This document shows, one piece after another, positions 27,382 through 35,879 of a stretch of 64,000 nucleotides of DNA. The position numbers were made by a program, and so were the translations under genes. Every line of letters starts with the position of its first letter. Position 1 is the first letter of the stretch. Origin of the DNA: Xiheicaenibacterium sp046351325 (GTDB lineage Bacteria > Myxococcota_A > Polyangia > Polyangiales > Polyangiaceae). The notes below the pieces were generated by a model. That model was not told where the DNA came from and made no database searches. It saw nothing but the letters and a program-made list of their open reading frames with translations. The stretch is from positions 328,140 through 392,139 of the forward strand of contig JAXLYR010000011.1 in assembly GCA_046351325.1 (NCBI GenBank), written 5' to 3'.

Positions 27382-28866
27382 GTGGACCGCGCGCTCTTCC
27401 CCTTCGAGAACACCTACGCAAAGCTCCCAGAACGCTTCTACGCGCGTGTCCCGCCAAGCCCAGTTCGCGCGCCCAGCTTGCTTCGGGTCAACGAGCGCCT
27501 CGCCCACGAGCTCGGCCTCGACGCCGAGGCTCTGGCCACCGAAGAGGGCGTCTCGGTGCTCGCCGGTAATCGCGTTCCGCCCGGCGCGGACCCGGTCGCG
27601 CTCGCTTACGCGGGACATCAATTCGGGTCCTTCGTCCCACAGCTCGGTGACGGGCGCGCGCTCCTCCTCGGTGAGGTCGTCGACAAGAGCGGCGCGCAGA
27701 GAGATCTCCAGTTGAAGGGGAGCGGGCCGACCCCGTTCTCGCGCCGTGGAGACGGGCGCGCCGCGCTGGGTCCTGTGTTGCGCGAATACCTCGTAAGCGA
27801 CGCCATGGCCGCGCTCGGATTGCCGACTACGCGCGCGCTCGCGGCCGTCGCGACGGGCGAGCCTGTATTCCGCGAAGAGCCGCTCCCCGGCGCGGTGCTC
27901 ACCCGCGTCGGAGCCAGCCATATCCGCGTAGGGACCTTCCAGTACTTTGCTGTTCGCCGCGACCGAGAGGCCCTGTCGATCCTCACCCGCTACGCGCTCG
28001 AACGGCATTATCCAGGCCGGGTCGGGGCGGCGGCCTCGGAGCGCGACCGCGCGCTCGCGCTGCTCGACGCCGTCGCCGAGTCGCAGGCGAGCTTGGTCGC
28101 TGGCTGGATGGGCGTCGGCTTCATCCACGGCGTGATGAACACCGACAACTCGGCCATCTCGGGGGAGACGCTCGACTACGGTCCTTGCGCGTTTCTCGAC
28201 GACTATCATCCTGACAAAGCCTTCAGCTCGATCGATCACGCGGGCCGCTATGCGTTCGGCAATCAGCTCCGCATCGCAGGTTGGAACCTCGCGCGCCTCG
28301 CCGAGGCTCTGCTCTCGCTCGTCGACGATGAGCCCCAGCGCGCCGCGACGATCGCCTCCGAGCGCGTCGAGCGCTTCGCGGAGCTGGGCGCTCGCGCCGA
28401 GTCGACTGTCTTCTCCAAGAAGCTCGGGCTCGAGACCGCGCGCGAGACCGACCACGAGCTCATCGACGATCTCCTCGAGCGAATGGCGGCCGAGCACGTC
28501 GATTTCACCCTGTTCTTCAGGCGCCTCGCCGACGCCGCGGAGGACCCGAACGCTAACGATCGTGTCAGCTATCTCTTCCAGAATCGCGCCAGCTTCTTTG
28601 CTTGGGAGGCTGCGTGGCGTCGCCGGATCGCCGAAGAACCGCACAGCGCTCGCGGCGCGGCGATGCGGCGCGTGAACCCCGCCTTCATACCGCGCAATCA
28701 CCAAGTCGAGGCCGCGCTCGCCGCCGCGCGGAGCGGAGACTTCACGCCATTCGACAGACTGCACGCCGCCCTCGCGCGCCCCTACGACGAACAGCCGCAG
28801 TTCGCCGATCTCGGGGACCCGCCGGCGCCACACGAGCGCGTGCGAGCCACCTTCTGCGGGACTTGA
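27382..28866 (+). CDS. selO: SelO-type pseudokinase AMP-transferase (YdiU family)
   Basis: The 494-residue protein belongs to the SelO/YdiU (UPF0061) family, which transfers AMP from ATP to Ser/Thr/Tyr of target proteins and is linked to redox stress. Family blocks seen are YAGHQFGSFVPQLGDGRA, LQLKGSGPTPFSRRGDGRAA, GASHIRVGTFQYFA, the catalytic HGVMNTDN and CAFLDDY, and the C-terminal RRVNPAFIPRNH. The penultimate region ends FCGT: a Cys sits where eukaryotic SelO has selenocysteine. The start is GTG. Monocistronic. Confidence 0.95.
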   Translation: MDRALFPFENTYAKLPERFYARVPPSPVRAPSLLRVNERLAHELGLDAEALATEEGVSVLAGNRVPPGADPVALAYAGHQFGSFVPQLGDGRALLLGEVVDKSGAQRDLQLKGSGPTPFSRRGDGRAALGPVLREYLVSDAMAALGLPTTRALAAVATGEPVFREEPLPGAVLTRVGASHIRVGTFQYFAVRRDREALSILTRYALERHYPGRVGAAASERDRALALLDAVAESQASLVAGWMGVGFIHGVMNTDNSAISGETLDYGPCAFLDDYHPDKAFSSIDHAGRYAFGNQLRIAGWNLARLAEALLSLVDDEPQRAATIASERVERFAELGARAESTVFSKKLGLETARETDHELIDDLLERMAAEHVDFTLFFRRLADAAEDPNANDRVSYLFQNRASFFAWEAAWRRRIAEEPHSARGAAMRRVNPAFIPRNHQVEAALAAARSGDFTPFDRLHAALARPYDEQPQFADLGDPPAPHERVRATFCGT

Positions 28867-28913
28867 GGCCAATCGGTCTTCGCCCGTTCGAGGGTCGATG
28901 TTAAAAGGGCCTC

Positions 28914-29810
28914 ATGAACGAGCTAGAGCGCTATCTGGCAGAGGAGATCGCCCTCGATCATCGAGATGGGCACCTCACTCGCCGTGAAGCCCTGCGTAGG
29001 CTCGCCGCGTTGGGCTTGGGCGGCGCCTCAGCGGCCGCGTTGCTCACGGCGTGTGGCAGCACCGGCGGGCCGTCGTCCGCAAGCGCACAGTCCTCGGCGT
29101 CGAGCTCGTCCAGTTCGGCCGAGCTCCCGCCATCCTCTCCTACCGAGGAGATCCGCTGGAGCGGGCCCACTGGGGATCTCATGGGCGCCTGGGTCGCGGC
29201 TCCCCAGCCGCGCGGCGCAGTGCTCGTCATCCACGAGAACAAGGGCCTCAATGACCACACGCGGCACGTCGCGGGGCGCTTCGCCCATCGCGGCTATTCG
29301 GCGCTCGCGATTGACCTCTTGTCGACCGAAGGTGGGACTGCCGCGTTCACCGACCCCGCCGAGGCAACGGCCGCACTGGGGAAGGCCCCGCCCGAGCGAC
29401 ACACCGCCCAGTTGAAGAGCGGGCTCGACGAGCTCGCGCGCCGCTCACCCGGGGTCAAGCTGGCCGCTATCGGCTTTTGCTTCGGCGGCGGGCTCACCTG
29501 GCGACTCATCGGGGTGAAGGACGAGCGCCTCGCGGCCGCGGCGCCCTTTTACGGTCCATTCTTCGACGGCGCAGACTTCGTCGGGGCGAAGACTGCGGTC
29601 TTGGGTGTCTACGCCGACGATGACGATCGTGTAAACAAGACCCGCGACGCCGCGAAATCCGCGCTCGAGGCCGCGAAGCTCACCTACGAGCTCGTCTCCT
29701 ATCCAGGACAGCACGCGTTCTTCAACGACACACGAGAGCGCTATAACGCCCAATCGGCCAAGGTCGCTTGGGACAAAGTGCTCGCGTGGTTCGGCGCCCA
29801 CGTCGGCTGA
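28914..29810 (+). CDS. Dienelactone hydrolase-family protein with Tat-like lipoprotein signal
   Basis: The 298-residue alpha/beta hydrolase has the DLH triad: Cys in GFCFGGG, Asp in YADDDDRV, and His in GQHAFFND, plus HENKGLNDH typical of the family. It hydrolyses lactones or esters; the substrate is unknown. The N-terminus has TRREALRRLAALGLGG followed by a hydrophobic stretch and LLTAC, suggesting Tat export and lipid attachment, then a Ser-rich linker. It is about 48 nt after selO. Confidence 0.86.
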   Translation: MNELERYLAEEIALDHRDGHLTRREALRRLAALGLGGASAAALLTACGSTGGPSSASAQSSASSSSSSAELPPSSPTEEIRWSGPTGDLMGAWVAAPQPRGAVLVIHENKGLNDHTRHVAGRFAHRGYSALAIDLLSTEGGTAAFTDPAEATAALGKAPPERHTAQLKSGLDELARRSPGVKLAAIGFCFGGGLTWRLIGVKDERLAAAAPFYGPFFDGADFVGAKTAVLGVYADDDDRVNKTRDAAKSALEAAKLTYELVSYPGQHAFFNDTRERYNAQSAKVAWDKVLAWFGAHVG

Positions 29811-29834
29811 GCGCGAGCGCGCCGACTCGAGAAC

Positions 29835-30428
29835 TCACGGACAGAGTATTCGACGATTCTGCATCACCACCTCGAGCACGGCCCTCAACGCCTTGATGGC
29901 CGTCGGCTCCTCCAAACAGCCCCGACAGCTCGTCAACCAGCTCACCGAACCCGGCTGTCCGGGCACGACCAACGTCGAGACCGCGTCTCCCGGGAAGGTG
30001 CTGTGATTGGCGAACAGCCCGACACCACCCGCGGCTGCGAAGGCCTGCGAGACGTCAGCGCCGCTGTACATATTGCCGTCGTCAGGCAGCTCGTTCACGC
30101 ATTGGTGGCCTGACTTGCGTGTAATCCGTGTCGTCTTGGGCGGTAGAAATTCGAGGCGATCGCCGCCCTCTTCGTAGATGAAGGACGGGGCAGCCTGCGG
30201 CGTGGGGGTCGTCGTCGAGGTGGTCACTGCCGAAGCGGTCGCCGTCGAAGCGCTCGCCGTCGTCGATGCTGATGCTGAGGTCGACGCCGACGCCGACGAG
30301 CTCGGCGTCGCGCCGCTCGAGGTCGAGGACTCGGCGGGTTTGCCAGCGCAGCGCGCCCCCGCAATGCTGAACAACATTGTCAGCAAAAGGAGCCGCGCGC
30401 GCGCGGGCCGACTGACGACCTCGCTCAT
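29835..30428 (-). CDS. Small lipoprotein coupled to MYXO-CTERM protein
   Basis: The 197-residue product has a signal with lipobox-like ending GARC, a Ser/Ala/Thr-rich linker of about 60 residues, and a C-terminal domain of about 105 residues with several Cys, including LTSCRGCLEEPT. The start ATG overlaps the stop of the upstream MYXO-CTERM gene (ATGA), so they are co-translated. No family recognised. Confidence 0.66.
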   Translation of the reverse strand: MSEVVSRPARARLLLLTMLFSIAGARCAGKPAESSTSSGATPSSSASASTSASASTTASASTATASAVTTSTTTPTPQAAPSFIYEEGGDRLEFLPPKTTRITRKSGHQCVNELPDDGNMYSGADVSQAFAAAGGVGLFANHSTFPGDAVSTLVVPGQPGSVSWLTSCRGCLEEPTAIKALRAVLEVVMQNRRILCP

Positions 30429-33400
30429 CGACGCTGGCGCTTGCGACCGAGGAGGACGCCGACCCCGAGGGCCGCGAGCACCCAGGGGAAGTGGTCCGTC
30501 GACGCGGGCTGCGCCGCGCAGGCGATGCCGCCACCCTCGACGAAGTACCCCTTCTCGAAGCACTCGCCGATGGTGTCGTCGTTCGACGAGCAAACTTGCT
30601 CGATCGGACAGTCATTGCCGTTCTCACCGCGACAGCCGTCGATGCAGGTGCGCGTCTCGTCGTCACAGACCCGCCCGCTGAGCTCGTCGCCGCAGTCCGC
30701 GTCGCTCGAGCAGCCGTCGTCCGTCGGGTCGAGCGGATCGCGCTCGCCCTCGTCGATGATGCCGTTGTGATTGGCGTCTTCGTCGCCGTCGGAGACGCCC
30801 CCGTCGTCGGTGTCCGGATCGAGCGGGCTCGTCGTCGTGTCGCCGTTGTCCTCGTCGGCGATGCAGTTGCCCGCTGACGTGTCTGTAGCCGGGTTGTCGC
30901 AGCCGAACCCGAGCTCGGTGCCGTCGAACAGACCATCACCGTCGCTGTCCGGATCGAGCGCGTTGATCTTGCCGTCGTTGTCCGTATCGAGCGCCGGATT
31001 GGGCTCTTGCCCGTCGATCGCGCCGTCATCATCGCTGTCCGCGTCGTTCGGGTCCGTGCCGATCTCGAGCTCCAGCTTATCGGTCAGTCCGTCGCCGTCG
31101 GTGTCGACGTTCTGATCGTCGTCGTCGCCGTGACCGACCGTCGGGTCCGTCTCACCGTCGTCGATGACGCCGTCGAGGTCGACGTCCTCCGAGCCGTCGG
31201 TTACACCGCCGTCATCGGTGTCGGCGTCGAGCGGGTCCGTGACAGTCGCGCCATTGTCACCGTCAGGCACGCAGTTGCCTGGCGCGGTGTCGGGATTGGA
31301 GCAGTCTTTGCCGAGCTCGGTGCCATCGAGGAGCCCGTCATTGTCGCTGTCGGGGTCGAGGGCGTTGATGAGACCGTCATTGTCGCTGTCCTCGCCGGGC
31401 AGCGGCTCTTCACCGTCGATGACGCCGTCGTCGTCGCTGTCGGCGTCATTGGGATCAGTGCCGAGGTCCTCCTCGTCGACGTCCGACAAGCCGTCGCCGT
31501 CGGTGTCGTCGCCGCAGCCGTTGCTCGCAGCGCCATCGCAGTCGCTGTCGATAGCGTCGTTGCACATCTCGGTCTGCGGCGTGCCCGGGACAGCGTCACA
31601 AGCGGCCGTCCCGTCCGCGAGGCAGATCGTCGAGCCGCTCGCCTGACACGCGCCGACGCCGGCCGTACAGGCCTGACCGACATTGAAGCCCTCGTCGGCG
31701 TTGCCGTCGCAGTCGTCATCCAGCGTGTTGCAGATCTCGGGCTGCGTGTTCGGCTGGACTGTCGCTTGGCACTCGAGCGCGTCGGCGACGCAGTGGACCA
31801 CACCCGCCGAGCAGATGCCTGGCAGGCCCGAGTCGCAGCTCGCGCCGCCACCCGGGTCGCCGTCGTCGATCGCGCCGTTGCAATCATTGTCCACGCCGTC
31901 GCAGATCTCGGCGCCGGTCGGGATGCATACACAGGTGTTCGACGTCATGTCGCAGGTCGGGGCCGAACCCGGACAGTGAGCGTCTTGGGTGCACTCGACG
32001 CAGACATTGGGGTCGAGCGCTACCGCACAATGGGGAGTGGGCGCCGAGCATTGGCTGTCGTCGGTGCATTCGTCTACAACAATGTCAGTCGGCGGCTGGC
32101 CGTTACCGTTGCCGTTGCCGTCGGTCGGGGTCGACTCCGGCGGAGAGCCGAGCTGGCCTCCAGCGGTGATGATCCCTTGATTGGAGATCGTCCCCGAGAC
32201 CCCCGAGTCGATCGTCACCCGGAATCGCACGGTGGTCGACTCGCCGGGAGCCATCGTACCGCCGTTGCCCGCCGCCGCGCCGAGACCGAGGCGAAAGACG
32301 ACCGTCCTGCCCGCTGCGTCGTAGTTGCCTTGATCATCGCCGGTGACATCGGTCTTCGCCCCGGCGTTGGCGCCCGAGACGATGGAGAGCGTGCCCGGGA
32401 CGTAAGTGACCCCCGCGGGGAGAGGATCGTTCAGCACCGTACCCGCCGAGGCGTCATTGCCGGTGTTCGTGACGACGATCGTGTATTCGACGGTGTCACC
32501 AGCGACGAGCGAGCCGCCGTTGAGGTCGACCGCTGTCTTCGTGGACGTGGTGAAGTCGGGCTTGAACGTCGAAATGGACGTGATGAACCCCGCGAGGAAG
32601 TAGACGTCACCGGTGCTCGTGGCCTGGATGGGCGCCGAGGTCTGACCCGGTGTCAGCTTGGCCGTCACGTCGACGACGTCGAGGTCGATGCCCGACATGC
32701 TCTGCGCCGTACCGGTGAGCTGCGGCAGGTCGCCCGCGGTGGTGACCGCAGCACCCAACAAGGACCGGCTGCTGTTGAAGAAGTTGTCCGCGGGGTTGAG
32801 CGCGTCCGAGAGCGCGGCGCCCCCATTGAAGAAGAGCTGGTCGCCCGTGAGCGTGTTGTCACCCTCGAAGGTGACGACACCCAGCTTGCCGGTGATTCCG
32901 GCGTTCGGCACGAAGAACCCCGATATTGCCGTGTTCTGAGGCGCCCCGTTCGAAACGACGTCGAGGCCGTCGAACAACGCCAAATCCCGCAGCGGATCAC
33001 CTGGGCGCGTGTAGAACACCGCCATCCACCAACCGCCGAAGTTGTTGTTGTTGTTCACCGCGACGACAGGCGCCAAGTCGACGTCGGAGAGCCGATAAGC
33101 GCCGTTGCCATTTGCCTGTACGAGAGCGGTAATGTCGGCGAAGGCCTGATAGGAGTTGTTGCCGCTCTGATAGGAGCCGTTGGCGTTGATCGCCTGTGAA
33201 AAGCCGTTTGGACGCTCGAGCGTAACGGCGGTGTCGACCCCGGGGAGGGTCAGCGTCGCTCCCCAATAGACGTAGGCCGCAGTGACCGTCGCGCCGGGTG
33301 GTAGATTCAACACTGCGGTGCTGCGGGCCTGACTGGGCAACAGCAGCTGCGTAGCCTCGGCCTGACCGGCCGCAGGCGAGTCCGAGCGCCACCAAAGATC

Positions 33401-33613
33401 AGGTGCGCTGTCATTGGGGTTGAGCCCGCAGTTTCCGACGTTCCCGACGATGGGCGCCGGCGTACCAGGCGCGCACTCTTGTCCGAAGGTATTGCCAATC
33501 AAGGCAAAGTCCCCCCGCTGCTGCACCTGATAGCGCAGCGTCGGAGCGGCGTGGGCGGTCGCGCTCACAGCGAGAAGCGCGAGGACTGCGGCACAAGAAA
33601 GACGCTTCGACAT
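30425..33613 (-). CDS. Large secreted TSP3/DUF11-type protein with MYXO-CTERM-like tail
   Basis: The 1062-residue protein starts with a Sec signal (ending ATAHA). Residues about 25-390 form a beta-rich domain that begins TLRYQVQQRGDFALIGNT. A DUF11-like domain follows (about 400-510; FTTSTKTAVDLNGGSLVAGD). Then come Cys-rich 'CDGVDNDCNG' motifs and two tandem blocks of about 130 residues made of thrombospondin type-3-like calcium-binding repeats (DTDGDGLSDVDE, DSDDDGVIDG). The C-terminus has a Cys, a membrane helix and a basic tail (LLGRKRQRR), a MYXO-CTERM-like sorting signal. The ATG at 33613 is preferred. Predicted cell surface protein. Confidence 0.86.
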   Translation of the reverse strand: MSKRLSCAAVLALLAVSATAHAAPTLRYQVQQRGDFALIGNTFGQECAPGTPAPIVGNVGNCGLNPNDSAPDLWWRSDSPAAGQAEATQLLLPSQARSTAVLNLPPGATVTAAYVYWGATLTLPGVDTAVTLERPNGFSQAINANGSYQSGNNSYQAFADITALVQANGNGAYRLSDVDLAPVVAVNNNNNFGGWWMAVFYTRPGDPLRDLALFDGLDVVSNGAPQNTAISGFFVPNAGITGKLGVVTFEGDNTLTGDQLFFNGGAALSDALNPADNFFNSSRSLLGAAVTTAGDLPQLTGTAQSMSGIDLDVVDVTAKLTPGQTSAPIQATSTGDVYFLAGFITSISTFKPDFTTSTKTAVDLNGGSLVAGDTVEYTIVVTNTGNDASAGTVLNDPLPAGVTYVPGTLSIVSGANAGAKTDVTGDDQGNYDAAGRTVVFRLGLGAAAGNGGTMAPGESTTVRFRVTIDSGVSGTISNQGIITAGGQLGSPPESTPTDGNGNGNGQPPTDIVVDECTDDSQCSAPTPHCAVALDPNVCVECTQDAHCPGSAPTCDMTSNTCVCIPTGAEICDGVDNDCNGAIDDGDPGGGASCDSGLPGICSAGVVHCVADALECQATVQPNTQPEICNTLDDDCDGNADEGFNVGQACTAGVGACQASGSTICLADGTAACDAVPGTPQTEMCNDAIDSDCDGAASNGCGDDTDGDGLSDVDEEDLGTDPNDADSDDDGVIDGEEPLPGEDSDNDGLINALDPDSDNDGLLDGTELGKDCSNPDTAPGNCVPDGDNGATVTDPLDADTDDGGVTDGSEDVDLDGVIDDGETDPTVGHGDDDDQNVDTDGDGLTDKLELEIGTDPNDADSDDDGAIDGQEPNPALDTDNDGKINALDPDSDGDGLFDGTELGFGCDNPATDTSAGNCIADEDNGDTTTSPLDPDTDDGGVSDGDEDANHNGIIDEGERDPLDPTDDGCSSDADCGDELSGRVCDDETRTCIDGCRGENGNDCPIEQVCSSNDDTIGECFEKGYFVEGGGIACAAQPASTDHFPWVLAALGVGVLLGRKRQRR

Positions 33614-33707
33614 GGGTGCAGGATCGCGCAAGGAGACCCCGTGGGTCGAGTTTTTTCGGTCGCAGAACGCCGACCGACATGGGGTGCTCGTGTGTATGCT
33701 CCGCCGA

Positions 33708-35111
33708 ATGCAACTCCAGTTCATCGGCGCAGCGCAAACCGTGACAGGCTCGATGCACTTCTTGCGCACCGCCGCAGGTGGCATATTGCTCGATTGCGGT
33801 CTTTTCCAAGGGACTCGACGAGAGTCGATCGAGGTCAATCGGCATATCCGCGCCCCCCTCCGCGAGGTGAAGGCTGTGGTCCTTTCCCACGCTCACATCG
33901 ACCATTCGGGTGCGCTGCCGTTGCTCTTCAAGCAGGGTTATCGAGGCCCCGTGTACGCCACGCCCGCGACGCGCTCGCTCGCGACGGTGATGCTGCGCGA
34001 CGCTGCTGCTATTCAGGACTCGGACGCCCGCTTCTTGAACAAAGAGGCCAAGAAGAAGGGCACCGGCGAGGAGCCTGTCGAGGCCCTCTACGACGACGAG
34101 GACGTGGTCTCGGCGATCGAGCACATGATCGCGGTCCCCTATCACACCACTGTCCCGCTCATCGGCGGCGTCGAGCTCACGTTCTTCGACGCGGGTCACG
34201 TCTTGGGCAGCGCGGTCACCGCGCTCGACATCACCGAGGGTGGGCGCAAACAGCGGCTGGTCTTCACCGGAGATCTGGGGCGCGCCAACCGCCCGATCCT
34301 GCGCGACCCCGAGGTCCCCGAGGGCGCTGACATCCTCATCACCGAGAGCACCTACGGCGATCGATTGCATGACAGCGTAGAAAAAATGGACGAGGACCTC
34401 GCGCGGGTCGTGAAGACGACCATCGGCCGCGGCGGCAAGGTCATCGTCCCGTCGTTCGCGCTCGAGCGCGCCCAAGAGGTCATATTCGCCCTGAAGAAGC
34501 TGCGGCGCGCCGGGGCCATCCCCCGGATTCCGGTGTACGTCGACTCGCCGCTCACCGTGCGGATCACCGATGTCTTCAAGCTCCACCCCGAGTGCTACGA
34601 CGCCGAGACGCGCACGCTGCTGCGGGGCAACGACTCTCCCTTCGACTTCGAGGATCTCTCCTATATCGAGGACAAAGAGGGCTCGAAGCGGATCTCGGCC
34701 GCGAACGACCCCGCAATCATCATATCGGCGAGCGGCATGTGCGAGGCCGGCCGCGTCTTGCATCACCTGCGCACGGCGGTCGAGGACGAGAGGAACACCG
34801 TCCTCATCGTCGGCTATCAGGCGCAGCACACGCTCGGACGACGCCTGGTGGAGAAGCGCACGAAGGTCCGTATCTTCGGTGTCGAGCGCGACCGGCGCTG
34901 CGAGGTCGTCGTGCTCAACGGCTTCTCGGCGCACGCCGACCAGCGCGACTTGATCCGATATGCAGAGGCATGTCGCGAGCGCGGCTCGGTCCAGAAGATC
35001 GTGCTCGTCCACGGGGACCCGGCGCCGCAGCGAACCCTGAGGGAGAAGCTGATGGGCGCGGGCTTCGGCGAGGTCACCGCGCCCGCCGGGGGTGATCGAC
35101 TGGACTGCTGA
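33708..35111 (+). CDS. Beta-CASP metallo-beta-lactamase-fold hydrolase (RNA-processing type)
   Basis: The 467-residue protein has the MBL zinc motif SHAHIDHSG, the downstream metal ligands in DAGHVLGSA and FTGDLG, and the beta-CASP blocks ITESTYGDR, IVPSFALERAQE, DSPLTVR and SASGMCEAGRVLHHL, ending GFSAHADQ. Members are RNA (exo/endo)nucleases of the CPSF-73-like type. ATG 33708 gives a start at QLQFIGAAQTVTGS, the usual N-terminus; ATG 33696 is an alternative. Divergent from the MYXO-CTERM gene. Confidence 0.92.
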   Translation: MQLQFIGAAQTVTGSMHFLRTAAGGILLDCGLFQGTRRESIEVNRHIRAPLREVKAVVLSHAHIDHSGALPLLFKQGYRGPVYATPATRSLATVMLRDAAAIQDSDARFLNKEAKKKGTGEEPVEALYDDEDVVSAIEHMIAVPYHTTVPLIGGVELTFFDAGHVLGSAVTALDITEGGRKQRLVFTGDLGRANRPILRDPEVPEGADILITESTYGDRLHDSVEKMDEDLARVVKTTIGRGGKVIVPSFALERAQEVIFALKKLRRAGAIPRIPVYVDSPLTVRITDVFKLHPECYDAETRTLLRGNDSPFDFEDLSYIEDKEGSKRISAANDPAIIISASGMCEAGRVLHHLRTAVEDERNTVLIVGYQAQHTLGRRLVEKRTKVRIFGVERDRRCEVVVLNGFSAHADQRDLIRYAEACRERGSVQKIVLVHGDPAPQRTLREKLMGAGFGEVTAPAGGDRLDC

Positions 35112-35726
35112 TTACGTCGCTCGGCCGCGCAGCCGATAGACCAGGATATGGTTGTTCGCGGGGAGGGCGATCGTCTCGACCCGCGAGAACCACGCCCCGG
35201 CGAGCGCGTCGAGCTCGTCGACGTCGCGCACACCCCAGCGTGGGTCCCGCGCGCGGAGCGACGCATCGAAGGCCGCGTTGCTCTCCGCTAGAAAGACGCC
35301 GTGAAAGCGATAAGGCCCATACAGGACGAGTGGGCCCTGACTCTCCGCCAAGCAGCGCGCGGCGCCGCGGAAGAGCCCCTCGCTCGCTTGGATGGGTGAG
35401 ATGTGCACCATGTTGATGCAGACGATCGCCGCGACGGGGCGCTCCCACCCCTCGATGGTGACATCGATGTCAGCCGGCGCTTCGAGGTTGGGCAGGCCCG
35501 CGCCGGCCACGTAATCGGCGATGCTCTCTCTCGCCTCTCGGGACGGGTCGCTCGGCTGGAACGTCAGGCGAGGCAGCGCGCTGGCGAAATGCACGACGTG
35601 TTGTCCGCTGCCGGACGCGAGCTCGAGCACCACGCCGTTGTCAGGGAGTATCCGGTCGAGCTCTGCGACGATTGGGGTCTTGTTACGATCCGCGGCGGCG
35701 CTGAAGAGCGCGCGTGAAGTGCTCAC
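35112..35726 (-). CDS. DUF938-family SAM-dependent methyltransferase-like protein
   Basis: The 204-residue Rossmann-fold protein has the SAM-binding motif VLELASGSGQHVVHFA and the family segments FQPSDPS and CINMVHISP, with LYGPYRFHG later. DUF938 proteins are found widely but their substrate is not known. The start is GTG at 35726. It is convergent with the beta-CASP gene, with no gap between the stops. Confidence 0.9.
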   Translation of the reverse strand: MSTSRALFSAAADRNKTPIVAELDRILPDNGVVLELASGSGQHVVHFASALPRLTFQPSDPSREARESIADYVAGAGLPNLEAPADIDVTIEGWERPVAAIVCINMVHISPIQASEGLFRGAARCLAESQGPLVLYGPYRFHGVFLAESNAAFDASLRARDPRWGVRDVDELDALAGAWFSRVETIALPANNHILVYRLRGRAT

Positions 35727-35866
35727 GCCCGCATTCTAGACGAGGGCAGTGGCATGAGGTGGGCGCCGCGCGTGGATCGGCGGTAGCTCAGCGACGAGCG
35801 CTTCCTTTGGAGCTCGGTTCGCGCGCCCCTCGACTTCCTTGGATTGATTCGGCGCGGCCGCGAGGT

Positions 35867-35872
35867 TAGGAG
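35867..35872 (+). promoter_or_regulatory. Ribosome-binding site that decides a GTG start
   Basis: The TAGGAG here lies 7 nt before GTG at 35880, giving good Shine-Dalgarno spacing. TTG at 35844 and 35874 are in the same frame but have no such site at the right distance, so 35880 is chosen as the start of the next gene. Confidence 0.65.
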
Positions 35873-35879
35873 TTTGTTC

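Noticed and set aside
27382..28866. Possible selenocysteine codon in selO
   Set aside because: The residue near the C-terminus is an ordinary Cys codon; no in-frame TGA with a following structure is needed.
31007..33199. 730-codon open frame on the plus strand
   Set aside because: Antisense to the MYXO-CTERM protein; Val/Arg-rich low-complexity reading of Asp-rich repeats.
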